Shown here in pieces: positions 11,991 to 25,505 of a stretch of 64,000 bases of DNA. A model generated the notes under the pieces. It ran no database searches. It was not told the origin of the DNA and saw only the letters and a program-made list of their open reading frames with translations. The stretch spans positions 9,895,058 to 9,959,057 of the forward strand of contig CM046844.1 in the NCBI GenBank assembly GCA_025618425.1, given 5' to 3'. Origin of the DNA: Heliocidaris tuberculata (Eukaryota; Echinodermata; Echinoidea; Camarodonta; Echinometridae). The position numbers and the translations under genes were made by a program. Numbering within the stretch: the stretch's first letter is position 1; each line of letters opens with the position of its first letter.

Positions 11991-14900
11991 CAATAAGTTG
12001 AAATATCCACACGATGTTCTGCTATAGCTACGCTTCTAAAGGCAGTCAAGATCCGAGCAAAGTGTGTTTTCACTTCCAATGTAACTCTCCAGAAAAAGTT
12101 TTTTTAATACCAATTTGATACATAAAATACCTGATCACATGCCAAACAAAATAATTCCGTAGTGTAATGGATACAATAATGGCGGCAGGATTCAAGAAAT
12201 ATCATTCAAAACATAACCACTGCTTGTCAGCTTGTCGACAGAAGACAAACTCGTCTTAGCCAATACAAACAATGATTCTGACATGTCGCGATGTTTGTAG
12301 AAATGACATCGGTTTGTATTACTTTTGTCGGAGTGACGCCATATACGGTTACCTAGCGGATTTGGTCCTGTCAAGAAAATGGATCCGATTATAATGATTC
12401 ATTATTTCGTTAGGAGCACCATATCGCCGAGTAGATTTTATCATTAGTTATTACTTGTTTAATAAAATTTATCATTAAGAAGTTTAGTGATAGAGGAGTC
12501 TTAGAATAGAACTTACACGTACAAGGTTAGTAAGGCTTGTCTTCGGAATAATGACCATTTTTAATTACGAAAATTGTTTATTATAAAAAATTAAAAATTA
12601 AAAAAAATATCATCGGAATAATGAACACTCCTTTCAACGAATAAAAGAACGATCAGAATAACATAATGTCCAAATAACCAATTACTTTCGAATTAAAGAA
12701 CCTTGTAATCAACGAAATTTGTTAATATCGAGCCCTTGTAACGAACATTTGGAATACCCCCAAAACGTGTGATATTAATCAAACAGGGTGTCAACATTTT
12801 CCTGCCTAATCTAAATGTCACAATCTATTTTGACATGCACCTTCCATCTGTTTAGATGTAACAACTCTTGTCATAATGAAGCAGTTAGTTAATATGGAAA
12901 TCAGTATTGCTATAATGATTTGTATCTAGAGGGATTTGTTAATGATTCATATTACGTCATTTTGAGAGAGGGTGAGTTTTAAAAAATGGATCAAAATCTC
13001 ATTAAGCCACTATCTGCACAAACATCACAGTGGGTAAATGTTTGCATGTAGTATAACCTGCATTTTTGTTGTTGTCAGCTTTCATTTTTCATGTTATGAT
13101 GTTCACATGGACGGAGTTCACGCAAGAAGGTTTATTGATCCCAATTTTCCATCTTCCCCGATACTGAGGCCCCTTATTATTCTTATTATCATTTTCCTTT
13201 TGATAAAAAATAACAACAAATACATATTTTTTTGGTGAAAACTTAATATGCAATAATAATATTGCTGTGTGCACTGTAGCTAACATGCATTTGGAATGCT
13301 CTGAATAGACACTGTTTTAATCAGGCCATCTAGAAAAGAGATCCATGTATTTCAATACATTTCAAATATCAAATAGTAAATAACTCCATAATGCATTTAT
13401 CAAAAGGTTAAGAAAATGGAGGATTATTTAGATCTGCCGATCAGACATATTCTATGATTTGATGCGATTATATTTGTTCTACATTATTTTGTATCTTTCA
13501 CCGTTTACTTGATGACGAATACAGAATACTAAATCAAACAATATACCCTTGATCGAAAGCGTCAATTCAACAAGTAAAACAAAAGACACAAATTCAACTT
13601 TAGTCATGAGATTTATCACCACTAGAAATCCAAGACTAATATGCTACCTGTGTTTGACATGACTTTATCGTCTGATTCATAATCTGTTGAAAAGAAAAAA
13701 GAACGATATACAAGCCTGGCATATATAAGAATGTATCGATGTTACTGCATGCCTTTAGCTGAAGTTTATCGGGGCCAAGTTGAAAACGTTATAAAGTGCT
13801 CAACTTCACAAGTGTTCAACAAACATATTATACTAGGTTGCCTCCAAACGTATATCGTATATCATTAATAATCGATATGATTAAGTACCCCTGAACGTAT
13901 GAAATTCGATATTCCCCAAACTCATAGGACTGAATGTATGACAGAGTATTTAATCCTCCTCATACTCAATATTTATATTATATCATGTTAGATGCAAACC
14001 TATATTAAAAAAAACTGAAAATTCATGTTGTTTACTAAATGGCGTGAAAGCCTACGGCCATAAATGATCATGTTCATATCATAACTTACAAACCACGAAT
14101 CACTTGCTTATATGCGCCTGATCATGATGATTAATGCGTTAGATCCAGTCGGATTTGGTATAATGCCTAAGATCATGCAAAGTCCGCTTCAGAAGCCCGA
14201 GTTATTTTCATCATTCCAAAGTGAAGTAGCCCTTTATCTGTGAGGTTTCATGTATCATATGACCCTTACAATGTGAACCTGTACGGAGTTGGCACGTAAT
14301 GGGTTACTTTTGATTTATAGGCTTGATCATGTTTATCGCCAGCGGTAGTGTAATTAGATTGCCGTTTCATCCCCAAGGCGAAAGCCATGCATCGTTTACC
14401 TGTTTGCGGCTAATAATTGTTATCTGATTATAGCATTCTAGAATAGTCAGAACCAAGTGTGGGTTTCTTTCGCCATTTTTCTCTGAGCATTCAGGTAGCG
14501 CTGCGTTGATCTTTAAAGTGTACCAATCACCTGAAAAAATAATTTGTGTACAGCTAGAAAGTATAAAATCAACCTCAAAGAACTTTGTCTGGTATTCTAT
14601 AGGTCAACAGTTAATGAGTATGAAGGAAATAAAGGATAACATGAAAATGCTCGTGCGGAACCGAACTCCGAGTTTGGTTCCGCGCGAGCCTTTATCTTGG
14701 CGAGCGCGTACGGGTAAGTCGAGTAGTCTACTCACGAGTCGCTTTTACGCTTATAGAGAATGTAATTAAAATTGCAATATCTCTTTATAGAATTAATATT
14801 TGAAGCCCATATTTTGAATATAATATAATGACATGAAACCTCTAACATACAGAGCAAAATTATTTTTGGTGATTGGTACCCTTTAAAGAAATTAATGTAA

Positions 14901-15039
14901 TGTCTGCACTCAGATAAAAGATGGAAGATTTTAAATGATAGAGAAGGGTAAACAAGCAGCTTTGATCGATTACTAGGGCTGAAATAAATTTCTTCATTCT
15001 GTATTTTTCTTTCTTAGTTGGCAGAAATAACAATAGCAA
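11991..15039. other. Gene-free AT-rich stretch
   Basis: No gene supported. A GC-rich hairpin (GCGGAACCGAACTC / GAGTTTGGTTCCGC, 14654-14683) in a CpG-containing patch at 14640-14750 followed by a GTAAGT donor-like site is the only structured item I noticed. Confidence 0.45.
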
Positions 15040-15062
15040 TAATAATGATAATAATAACTACA

Positions 15063-15262
15063 TCCCAGAGGATACTCAAGGTGCCTTGGTTTAGCTCATC
15101 TGAAAGCATTCAAGGGATAACTTCTTACCAGGTACCCATTTACTACACCTGTATAGAGAGTGGCAAATGTGCATTAATGTCTTGCCAAAAAGTGCCGCGT
15201 CGAGACTCGAACCGTGAACCATGTGATCCACATCAGTCCAGTCAGGTATCCACTAGATAAGG
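15063..15262 (-). mobile_element. tRNA-derived SINE, copy B
   Basis: Read on the minus strand, it starts with a tRNA-like head that includes a box-B match (GGTTCGAGTCTC). It continues with TTTTGGCAAGACATTAAT, CATTTGCCACTCTC and CAGGTGTAGTAAATGGGTAC, and ends in an ATT-repeat tail at 15037-15060. The body matches the copy at 30925-30995. Confidence 0.7.
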
Positions 15263-15339
15263 ACACCTCTATTTCTACCCGATAACTGCATGGGTTTAAA
15301 AAACAACAACTATCATTTCACGTTTTTATTATCATACAA

Positions 15340-16690
15340 ACCCCCACTATTATCACCACCATCAACAACAAAAATTACCACCACAATCATTACTCTAACA
15401 CCACCACAACAAAAACAATTACCACCACAATCATCACTATAACACCACCTCCACCACCAACAATTACCACCACAATCATCACTATAACACCACCACCACA
15501 ACAACTACCACCACAATCATCACTATAACACCACCACTACAATCATCACTATAACAACACCACCACAACAACAATTAACACCACAATCATCGCCATAACA
15601 CCACAATCATCACTCTCACACCACCACAACAACAATTACTACCACAGTCATCACTATAACACCACCACCATCAACAACAATAATTACCTCCACAATCATC
15701 ACTATAACACCACCACCACAAAAACAATTATCACCACAATCATCACTATAACACCACCACCATTAACAACAATAATTACCACCACAATCATCACTAACAC
15801 ACCACCACCACAACAATAATTACCACCACAATCATCAATATAACACCACCACCACCATCAACAACAACAACAATTACCACCACAATTATCACTATAACAC
15901 CACCACCATCAACAACAACAATTACCACCACAATCATCACCATAACACCACCACCACCATCAACAACAACAAAAATTACCACCACAATCATCACTATAAC
16001 ACCTCCACCCTCAACAACAACAATTACCACCACAATAATCACTATAACACCTCCACCACCAACAACAATTACCACCACAATCATCACTATAACACCTCCA
16101 CCATCAACAAAAACAATTACCACCACAATCATCACTATAACACCTCTACCACCAACAACAATTACCACCACAATCATCAATATAACACCTCCACCCTCAA
16201 CAACTACAATTACCACCACAATCATCACTATAACACCACCACCATCAACAACACCAATTACCACCACAATAATCACTATAAAACCACCACCATCAACAAC
16301 AATTACCACCACAATAATCACTATAACACCTCCACCAACAACAATTACCACCACCATCATCACTATAACACCTCCACCATCAACAACAATTACCACCACA
16401 ATCATCACTATAACACCTCTACCACCAACAAAAATTACTTCCACAATCATCACTATCACACCTCCACCATCAACAAAAACAATTACCACCACAATCATCA
16501 CTATAACACCACCACCATCAACAACAACAATTACCACCACAATAATCACTATAACACCTCCACCACCAATTATCAACACAATCATCACTATAACACCTCC
16601 ACCATCAACAACAATTACCACCACAATCATCACTATAACACCACTACCACCGCCACCTCCAACAACACCACATTCACCTCCACCAATCCT
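15340..16690. repeat. ~48-bp minisatellite, ~1.35 kb
   Basis: About 28 variable units of roughly 45-50 bp built around ATTACCACCACAATCATCAC and TATAACACC, plus CAA/CCA triplets. A 299-codon minus-strand frame (GGGVIVMIVVVIVV-type) results from the repeat and is not a credible gene. Confidence 0.9.
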
Positions 16691-16847
16691 CACGATCCAA
16701 CCAACATAAATATGTAATCACCATCTAGGTGTATCTCACATCAAACTAATGTGAAAATGAAGAAAATATAATGCAAAATGAAGCGACTTAACAAGAATGA
16801 CTCGAGATATTTTACTACAATAATTAGATGATTATCATGGAAGGAGC

Positions 16848-16908
16848 TTTTTTTTTTTTTTCTTCTTCTTCTTCTTCTTCTTCTTCTTCTTCTTCTTCTT
16901 CTTCTTCA
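16848..16908. repeat. (CTT)n microsatellite
   Basis: A T-run followed by about 16 CTT units. Confidence 0.9.
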
Positions 16909-17540
16909 GAATACTCCTGAACGTTCCGTCTGGAACCAAACGATGAGGAGATAAAGGTGTATCTATAAAGGGGGAGCTACCAGTGGAGTAATGGGCGAGC
17001 TTCTCTAATCTCTAATGAGTTATTTCACGATAGCCAGAGAAACAATCTTGGGGGATTCTGATAACTCGAATTCATGTCGGCTTTTATGGTAGTCTTGCAA
17101 TCCTTTATCACCTAGGTCTCGGTATTTTCCCGCGTTTTTAGTCCACAATCGTCTGCCAAGAGTCGTCAGTTTCGGAACCTAGGCCTAATTACACTTGTAC
17201 CTCGAAGTGTTGCTGTGCGAAACGAGTAATTGTAGAGTTAATGACGTATCATTGCAGCGTATACCGTTATTCCTTACGCTCGTTTTGATTAGGAAAAGTG
17301 ACATAAATAACAGGTATTACGCCCGTATTTGGCGATGTAGTAATTACGTGCAAAGAGCTTAATAGGTAAGCGAGCGAGAAATTATACAAGGGCTTTTGGA
17401 AGTAGAAATATTGTTTTCGCAAGGGAGAGATGATTATGAAAGAAATTTGCCGGAGGGCTGGTCCAGCTAATTTCCTGGTAATAGATGTTGCAATAATATT
17501 TGGATATGGTGTAGTGCTTGTCTATGAACCCCCTATCTCT

Positions 17541-17617
<77 letters not shown>

Positions 17618-17720
17618 CTCTATTGTGTATGTGAGTCTATGTCTCTATTTGTATCTCTGTCTCTCTCTCTTTGTCTCTGTCTCTCCTTCTCCTCTCCCTC
17701 TATCTCTTTCTTTCTCATTA
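17541..17720. repeat. (CT)n microsatellite
   Basis: Two nearly pure (CT)n blocks, followed by imperfect CT sequence. Confidence 0.9.
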
Positions 17721-18060
17721 TACAATTTCAGATGAATAATAAACAATTTGCTACAAACATCACACAATGTCTGAAGGCAATTTCTTGAAAATCAATGCTA
17801 AAAGAGTCTAAAGTTGATCGTAATATTGGTTTCTTGACATCGATGATAGTTGCAAAGAATCATGCAACTATACCCTGGGGTAGATCACTTCACAATGACG
17901 TAAGCCCGGCTAACCCAATCACATCGGTGTTCTAATCCATGGCATCGCCCGGATAACTAGGGCAATTAGCCCCGCATAGTAGTATCCTTTTCTAGCATTA
18001 TCTCTATAATAGGGAAGAGACGGGGTTCATCTTAAAGTGGGTATCTAATGCGTCCGCCGA

Positions 18061-18126
18061 GAGCCAAAAGGGCGTTAGCTGATATCATTTGATACAGAGT
18101 TAACGTCCTTCTGGCATCTAAACAGA
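18061..18126. repeat. Decayed copy of the GCCAGAAGGGCG foldback
   Basis: GAGCCAAAAGGGCGTTAGCT on the left and AGAGTTAACGTCCTTCTGGC on the right, with CTAAACAGAT beyond, matching the arms of 5794-5880. Confidence 0.6.
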
Positions 18127-20439
18127 TAAAGACACATATACCACCAAGGGCGGTGGAAGTACTGACAGTAAACCGTGAAAATTTTCAGCATTTTGATGAA
18201 TTAATCATATGACCTTACGGTCATAGACTTTCTTCTTTTATTTTGCTGTAAAAGAAAATAGTAATAATTGAGGACACTGAATTTAAGCCCCAAAAGTATT
18301 TGTTATTTTATGTTCTTTCTTTTTTCATCGTTTTGTTCTTCTGCTCAGTATCACGACTGCAAAATACATTTTCTTGAAATATACAAGTATAACCCTGACA
18401 TGAATGTACATGTACTATGTGTTTCACTTCATGAAGTATTTGTTGTTGCTCATCATAAAGCTGAGTCGTATGGTGACCAGTCTGTAAAACAAAATTCATA
18501 AGGGTCTTCATTTCAGTACAATGCAAAATACAATACCTAGAATTTCAGATATACTTGATCTTATATCATGTATATTAACGATAAACGTAAGACTTAAAAT
18601 AGAATAATTGAGATTAAATATTTAAAGATATCTTCTTTTTTCAACATTACTCGAGCCCGTTGGTTTTGTGACTTCGTTAGAAAAATAGATATAATTAAGG
18701 AAAAACGGAAGATATGAAATTTTGCAATTGTGAAGATCACTACATAACTGGTATAATGTCCACCCTGACGTATGTACAGAACACAGGGTCATCATGAGAT
18801 GGGGTAACCACAATCACAAAGAGGATCTGAAACACTTTTATAGTGTTACTCTTGTCACAAAGCAAACAAGAAAAGTGAGAATTTGAAGTGTGCAGGAATC
18901 AAGATCTACAAACATAACCACTTCTGCAAATATTCATCTTTAAAGAGTAAACAAACGGTATAGCCCATAGTTATACAAACCAGGCCACGAAAAAAGGCCT
19001 TCGATTCGTCTCGATTTGTCTGAAATAAACGTCTGACCATTCTGTTTGCTCAAGTTCATGTGTAAATAACCATGTGAGTTTTCTTTCGCCTCTAAAGTTC
19101 ATCTAGCTGCACTCTCCTGCTACCGAGCTTGAATACCGATGAGATCCATCAGTTAGCCCAGAACCTAAAAAACAACTGTAAATACAGCATTCCGGAAAAC
19201 CACTTTGATCCAATGTCGTATACAATTTCCTTGTTGGGAAATCTAACCTTTATAGCAAGTTGCTCCGAGGTAAAGCAGAAAAAAATAGAGAAGCAGATTT
19301 GAAAAAATTTTGAACTAAATCGGACAAATAGAGAAAGAAAGTTGTAATCAAGGTACAAAATTACGGCATATTCAAAATGATCGAATCTTTAATGTCACCC
19401 CGGTGTAGTGGCGAACAACTCTTCCATTTGTTCCAGTAACAAAATGTCTACAATATAATTTTTTCTTCAAATTTATGACTACCGTTAAAATCTTATAAAA
19501 TATTATTTTTCTTAAATGAATATGATATAATTTCATTTAACCTTCTGATTCTGCTCATTGGGCCTCGATCGTACACCCGTCTGTGCCATATCTTTCATCC
19601 TCTGGTGCAGAATGTACTTGAATATTTCTGTAAAACGTCGCACTCATGTTTGTCACGTCGCAACCCGTTAACTGTTTCCTATAGTAAATGTTTACAAGAC
19701 TCTCCACTGCTCTGCTAACGCTTATTTGTTTTTGGAGAGAGCAAAGAGTTTCCAATATCCTTTTGCCCTTTTTTCGTATGTCATTGTATGTATCGAATCA
19801 AGCATGGGCTGCATGGTTTGTGTCTGGTCATGTAAATTCACGTTTGATTGATTTTCCAGATGCCATTTTCAAAGAGAAGATGCGGTATAATATTATACTA
19901 TTCTGTAAGCACTAGCGCATTTGAAGGAGAGACAAGGAGGGGGGGGGGGGGGGCATTTGCCCCTCTTGAGGCCAATTCGGGTACGCCACTGTTTGTATGA
20001 CAGTACTATAGTAAAATGCATTTTTTTTTATTATTATAATTATTGAGAGTCTTTTTCCTTACAATTTTCCCTATTACAAAGAGGAGGTATTCAAAGAAAC
20101 ATTTTTCCCAGTGCTTGAATATTCTCAAGTACGTATTTAGGGAAACAATCAGCATGTACTTGCTGATAACTGCTTTGTGACTGATTGCATGCAGTATTAC
20201 AAGATTACAGGTGCGGTTTAAAAATGGAGGGAAAAAAGTAAACGAAAAGAGTGATCAGTGAAAAGGACATACTGTATATCTTGGAAAAACAAGCATGTAC
20301 TTGCCGAAAATAGCTTTGAGACTCATTGCAAATTCCAGCCGCGAATTGAAGTGAAAATTCTTAGATATCAATCTACGGATTGATCCGAATTTCTACTCAG
20401 TTACCTTTGTTCAATATCTATCAACACAATACCCAAGTA

Positions 20440-20650
20440 TAGGCTGTAGTAGTACAGTGGTTTATTCACCTAACTCTCAATTAAAGGGTTGAGGATTCGA
20501 ATCCCAGTCCAGCACTCCACGTTTGCCACTTTCCAGTGGAGAGTGTCTCCACCCAGGTGTAAATGGGCACCCGATATGTAAGAGCGCTATATCGGCTAGC
20601 GTAAGGACGTGACGGACATGAGCGCTATACAAGAAGCCATCATAATTATT
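20440..20650 (+). mobile_element. tRNA-derived SINE, copy C
   Basis: The tRNA-like head contains GTACAGTGGTTTATTCACC (box-A region) and GGATTCGAATCC at 20493-20504 (box B). The SINE body follows (CACTTTCCAGTGGAGAGTG, CACCCAGGTGTAAATGGGCA, GAGCGCTATACAAGAAGCC) and an ATT tail. It is the best-preserved head among the four copies. Confidence 0.75.
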
Positions 20651-20863
20651 ATTCATTATTATTATTATTATAATTATTATTATTATTATCATTACAACAT
20701 TATTTCCTACGTTAGGGGAAATCCTATCAATGCGGTTTATTCCAAAACAATAGAAATTCGACGTTACGGCGAAGGGACCGTGCGTTAAGGCGAATGATAA
20801 CAACAGGCTGAGATAAAAGGATTCCCCTAACGCTACATGGAATAAGAGTTATTATTATTATAA

Positions 20864-20864
20864 T

Positions 20865-20920
<56 letters not shown>

Positions 20921-20925
20921 ATAAT
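20864..20925. repeat. (AGT)n microsatellite
   Basis: About 20 AGT units. Confidence 0.9.
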
Positions 20926-20934
20926 AGTAGTATT

Positions 20935-21192
20935 CATTATCATTATTATCATTGTTATTGTTATTCATATTATTATTATCATCATCATCATTATTTTTAA
21001 TATTTTTATAATAATAATAATAATAATAATTATTATTATTATTATTATTATTAATATTATTATTATCATTATTATTATTATTATTATTATTATCATTATT
21101 ATTATTATCATTATTATTATTATTATTATTATTATCATTATTATTATTATTATCATTATTATTATTATTATTATTATTGTAATAATAAATCT
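20935..21192. repeat. (ATT)n/(ATC) microsatellite
   Basis: Long ATT/ATC array with a short strand switch near 21010-21030, where AAT units meet ATT units and can form a hairpin. Confidence 0.9.
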
Positions 21193-22393
21193 TGAGATAA
21201 ACTGACCCTGCAACTATACTATATCGAAATCTTCAAATAAAGTGATAAAGATAATCGCCCCACGTAGAGTTTGGATTTCGAATGCTGAGTTTTCCTTTGG
21301 GGAGCGGTGTTTTTATATGTCCATTTTTTATTTGCATTTTCATAATGGGAATTTCAAATATATTACACCGTGATTTCTTTTTGGAATATTTCACGGGCAA
21401 TCGGTGGAATTCATATTGACTCTTTAAATGATTCCCAGATAGAAGTACCATACTCTTGAAAAGATATAGTGTCTTGTGTATTTATATGTCTTTCATTAAT
21501 ATGAATGTATTTGTATTACTTGTATGGGTTGTGTATTTTTATGTATGATTTTCACCTGGATGGAAATTTTCTTCTTTTTTGGAAGAAGACTGAATAAATT
21601 ATCTTATCTTATCTTATCTTTATCAAAGTCATTAGCAGCACTTATCATTTTTATCCCCTTTTTCCTTATTGATTGTATTTTATATCAGTATAGGCAAAGA
21701 GTTTAAATACGAAGAGTGCTCAGTCCCGAAATAAAGCACGCGTATATATTGTGGTACATGTCGATCGGCCGAGAGGGAAGATTATAGTCTTTATCAAGAT
21801 GTTTGTATTTTTTTATTTCCTTTATTTTTTCTTCTTGTTCTGTAGATCGCTTTTGGTAAAGCCGTAAAGGGCATAATCTTGATATTGTCCCTTCAAATAC
21901 AAACTTATGTCTCAAAACAGATAGGAACCAACATACTCTAACTGCACCATGGAGGAGAGGGAGAGAGTTAGGAGGGGGAGCTAGGACTGAGAGATGTTTG
22001 TATTTTTGTTAAAGTTATTTGCTGTGAAATTTCTATTAATATTTATGTCATTGGGGGAGGGGGGGGGGAATGGTCCAAGCATTTTCCCTGATATTAAGCT
22101 CTATATGAGCAAACACTGCGATATCTGACGGGAATGTCGAGAAAAGTAAAAAAAAAATAAAATAAAAAATAAAAATAAATAAATAAAATGCTATCTTTAT
22201 TTTTCTAAATCAGAATATTTCATTTGATATGATTCATGTAAATTTTAGGGATTATAGACGTATAATGTAAATCTATGGCCTTATGTTAAAAGTCAAGACA
22301 GAAAAGGCTTTATTAAAATGAGACTGCGTGCGAGCAATTCCTTAAATACAAAGATTAATTAAGAGTGGCGTATCCAAGATTCTCTTTTTTTTA
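21193..22393. other. Gene-free stretch
   Basis: AT-rich with a G-run at 22054 and an A-rich tract near 22150. Nothing gene-like is supported. Confidence 0.5.
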
Positions 22394-22642
22394 TTGGTGG
22401 CGTATCCAGGAATGCACGTGCCCTACGTGCCAGCCAAAACCAAATCTGACATATCTTATAGTTACACATCGAATGAAAGGAATTGTGTGACCCCCCCCCC
22501 CCCCCGCACAGAAGGAACATGACAAATGTGACTTTTTTTCCTTGCTTGTCTGAAAATTCAGAATAGACAGCATCTGATGATTTTTTGTTCGTCAGGTGTG
22601 AGCCCCCCCCCCCTTCCCCTGCATTTCTGGATACTCCACCAA
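22394..22642. mobile_element. hAT-like inverted-repeat element (C-run type)
   Basis: Termini TTGGTGGCGTATCCAGGAAT and its near-inverse (ATTTCTGGATACTCCACCAA) enclose two C-runs. No convincing target duplication was seen, so the termini may have decayed. Confidence 0.6.
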
Positions 22643-23077
22643 TATAAATAACTTACAGTAAGTTATTTGTAACATTCTACTGTAGCAGTTTGAGACGACA
22701 GGCGAAGAAAACACTATAGGGCTATTTTGAATTGAATTAACTAGTAACCAACAATAGCAGCTGATGATATAATTTATTTATTACCAGTCCTATTCTGTCT
22801 TTGTAGGAATATCCCATTCCTTTTGCCCCAGCCCCCTTTGTCTCTCTCTCTCTCTCTCTCTTTCTCCCTTCCTTCCCCCTCTCACAGGCTTTCATTTTCT
22901 AATAATCTCTTATTCTCTTATTCTCTCTTACAACCGATCTATAAAAATGACTCCAATAGAAATGAGGACAAAATAATGATCTCTTATTGTTGTTTTTTTT
23001 TTCCTTCAATGGTTCAATTTAATGAGATCGACCACCAACACCATGCAATCCCATTCTTCACATCCATGACAGAATAG

Positions 23078-23232
23078 CAGGCGCTGATCCAGGGGGGGGG
23101 GGGGCGAATCGACCGTGCCCCCTTTTTGGAACCCAACTGGCATACCTTAAGTACACAATAAAAAAATTGCCTCTCTAATTGTGAACTTTTCGGCTCTGTG
23201 CCCCCTCCTCTACAAAATCCTAGATCCGCCCT
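23078..23232. mobile_element. hAT-like G-run element with imperfect duplication
   Basis: It begins CAGGCGCTGATCCAGGGGG and ends CCTAGATCCGCCCT. The flanks CAGAATAG and TGGAATAG agree at 6 of 8 bases. Confidence 0.5.
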
Positions 23233-23430
23233 TGGAATAGGAATTACATTCTTTTGAACTTCAAACTACAGGTATACACGGACTCTGGTCTAAAATGTAA
23301 ATAAAACCGGATCGAGCACCATTAGTTTGGGAGCCTATACGAGGCTAACAATGTTGGTATATTAACCCTCCGAGAAAACTTATAAAAAAGCCCACCCCGC
23401 AAGACTGACGTGACATTCTGGGCATGGACG

Positions 23431-23780
23431 AGGGGCGGATTTAGGGGGGGGGGGGGGGCGCAATCCCGGCCCATGCCCCCTCCCCTTTTTTAAAGAAAGT
23501 CATACATCATTGTCCCCCGGGCCTTTTTTTTTTTTGGTTTTGTTTTGGAGGGCCGGCAAGAAGAAGAAAAAAATTCTTTTCACCCCCCCCCCCCCAACTG
23601 AGCAACTTTTCGAGGACTGGCGAAAAAAATTATCCCCTCCCCCACACGGAGCAACTTTTGGAGGAATGGTGAGAAGAAAAAAATACGAATCTCCCTTCCA
23701 GCAGTTCCAAAAAGTTGACAGCCCTGCATTTGTGCCCCCCCTTTTTTTTTTTTTACTATACATCCTGCATTCGCCCCTGT
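23431..23780. mobile_element. hAT-like G-run element, 7/8-bp duplication
   Basis: It starts AGGGGCGGATTTAGGGGG and ends TCGCCCCTGT. The flanks are CATGGACG and CATGGACT. Internal words (GGAGGGCCGGCAAGAAG, TGAGCAACTTTT, TCCAAAAAGTTGACAGCCCT) match, in inverse orientation, the longer element at 44580-44991. Confidence 0.7.
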
Positions 23781-24325
23781 CATGGACTGTCAGTGTGTCA
23801 GACTCATATCCATAATAGGGTTCAGAAGCCCCCTCCCACTACATTGTCGGTCTCGTTCGCTGAAGCCAAAGTAAACGACGATCAGCAAGTAAACAACTTT
23901 GATGAGCGAAGTTTGAGGAGAACACCTTTGGCAAACTGAAAGAGTTCTATTGGCAACGATACCACCTCAATCGGGATCGCAGAGGGGTAGACCTAGCCTA
24001 GCTAGAGCTAGACACCTTGTCGGTCGCTATTCAGCTCAGCTATTTCACGATTGCATGATCTTACATCAGTCATTTTGGCTAAGCGTAACATTGATTATAT
24101 GAATTTATGAATTTAATACAATGAATTTTGCCTCTGGTACATTAGAAATATAATAGTGAACTGGAATTTAGTGAGAGTTTCTTCTAATACCGGCTAGGCT
24201 GGGCCCCTGGGCGGGCGGACATACGTCTGCTACATGGTCGTCTGCTAGCGCACGATCTCATTGGATGTCGTGATCTCACGTGATCGATACTACACGCCCA
24301 CATTACGTCATCAATAACAACAAAC
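23781..24325. other. Non-repeat GC-richer stretch
   Basis: No gene supported. AGTAAACAACTTTGATGAGC near 23888 and CpG-containing sequence could be regulatory, but this is only suggestive. Confidence 0.35.
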
Positions 24326-25505
24326 GGTTTCACGTGTTATATGACAAATTATTTTTTTTGGTCAAAAGCATGCATATTCCCGGGGATTTATGCGGGGTTT
24401 AAATGACTCATCGAGCCTTAATTATACACTTTCAGAGCTTTAAATTTCATGTAAATTACATTTTTCATAATTTCAAATAAATACTAGGGGAATTAAAATT
24501 ATTTCAAAATCCCTCTTTTCATGTGTTAACCTATGGGAGCTGGAAGGCCAAAAGCATGCATATTCCCGGGGATTTATGGGGGTTTACTAGACTCATTGAG
24601 CCTTAATTATACATTTTCAGAGCTTTAAATTTCATGTAAATCACAGTTTTTATATTTTCAAATAAAAACTATGGGAATTATAATCATCCTAATATTCCTT
24701 GTTTTCGCGTGTAAACCTATGGCAGGCGAGACTGTTTTGGTCAAAAGCATGCATATTCCCCGGGATTTATGTGGGGTCTTTTCAATTTTTTGAGCCTTCA
24801 GTAAGCTTGTTCAAAGCCTCAAATTACATGTAAATAACAGTTTTTATATTTTCAAATAAAAACTATGGGAATTATAATTATCCTAAAATTCCTTGTTTTC
24901 GCGTGAAAACCTATGGCAGGCGAGACTTTTTGGGGATCAAAAGCATGCATATTCCCTGGGATTTATGCGGGGTCTGTTCGACTAGCTGAGACTTAATCAT
25001 ACATTTTCAGAGCTTTAAATTTTATTGAAGTCACATTTTTCAAAATTTTAATCTAATTCTGGGGAAATTATAATCATTCAAAAATCCCTGTTTTTGCGTG
25101 TTAACCTATGGGAGCTGGAAGGCCAAAAGCATGCATATTCCCGGGGATTTATGTGGGGTCCCTTCCACTTTTTGAGCCATCATTAATCTTGTTCAGAGTC
25201 TCAAATTACATGTAAGCCACATTTACATGAAATTCAAGGAAATACCAGAGGAACTATAATCATTCTTAAAATCCATGTTTTCACGTGTTAACCCTATGAC
25301 AGATGATTATGTCAAAAAGCAGGCATGATCCCGGGGATTCATAGTGGCATTTATTGATAATAAAGGTTCAATAAATGTTTTTTGAACTATCCATCCTTTC
25401 TCTGATGCAAAAATCAGACTTGAAAAAGATAGAGTAAGATATGAAATATCAAGAAAAAATGAGACAGCTTTTCACGTGTTATACCTATGACGAACGTATT
25501 TTTCC
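24325..25505. repeat. ~190-bp tandem array, six units
   Basis: The word AAAAGCATGCATATTCCCGG recurs at 24364, 24550, 24743, 24939 and 25125, with a decayed sixth start near 25315. Spacing is 186-196 bp. Units end with TTTTCACGTGTTAACCTATG-like sequence. Two linker types alternate in blocks: GGGAGCTGGAAGGCC before units 2 and 5, GGCAGGCGAGACT before units 3 and 4. Confidence 0.85.

Larger units (their letters stand above)
16909..20439. other. Gene-free stretch
   Basis: This contains a (CT)n block (17541-17720), a decayed foldback (18061-18126) and a G-run ending in a hAT-like terminus (19935-19991, GTACGCCACTG). GC-richer patches at 17130-17290 and 17870-18050 could be regulatory. No gene is supported. 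Confidence 0.45.

Noticed and set aside
15794..16693. 299-codon Gly/Val/Ile-rich minus-strand frame
   Set aside because: It is a translation of the ~48-bp minisatellite, with units of varying length and no gene signals.
20493..20504. Box-B-like sequence as a tRNA gene
   Set aside because: The surrounding sequence does not fold into a full cloverleaf by eye and continues into the SINE body, so it is a tRNA-derived repeat.
24325..25505. CRISPR-like array
   Set aside because: The repeats are ~190 bp, diverged throughout, and in animal DNA. There is no short-repeat/unique-spacer structure.
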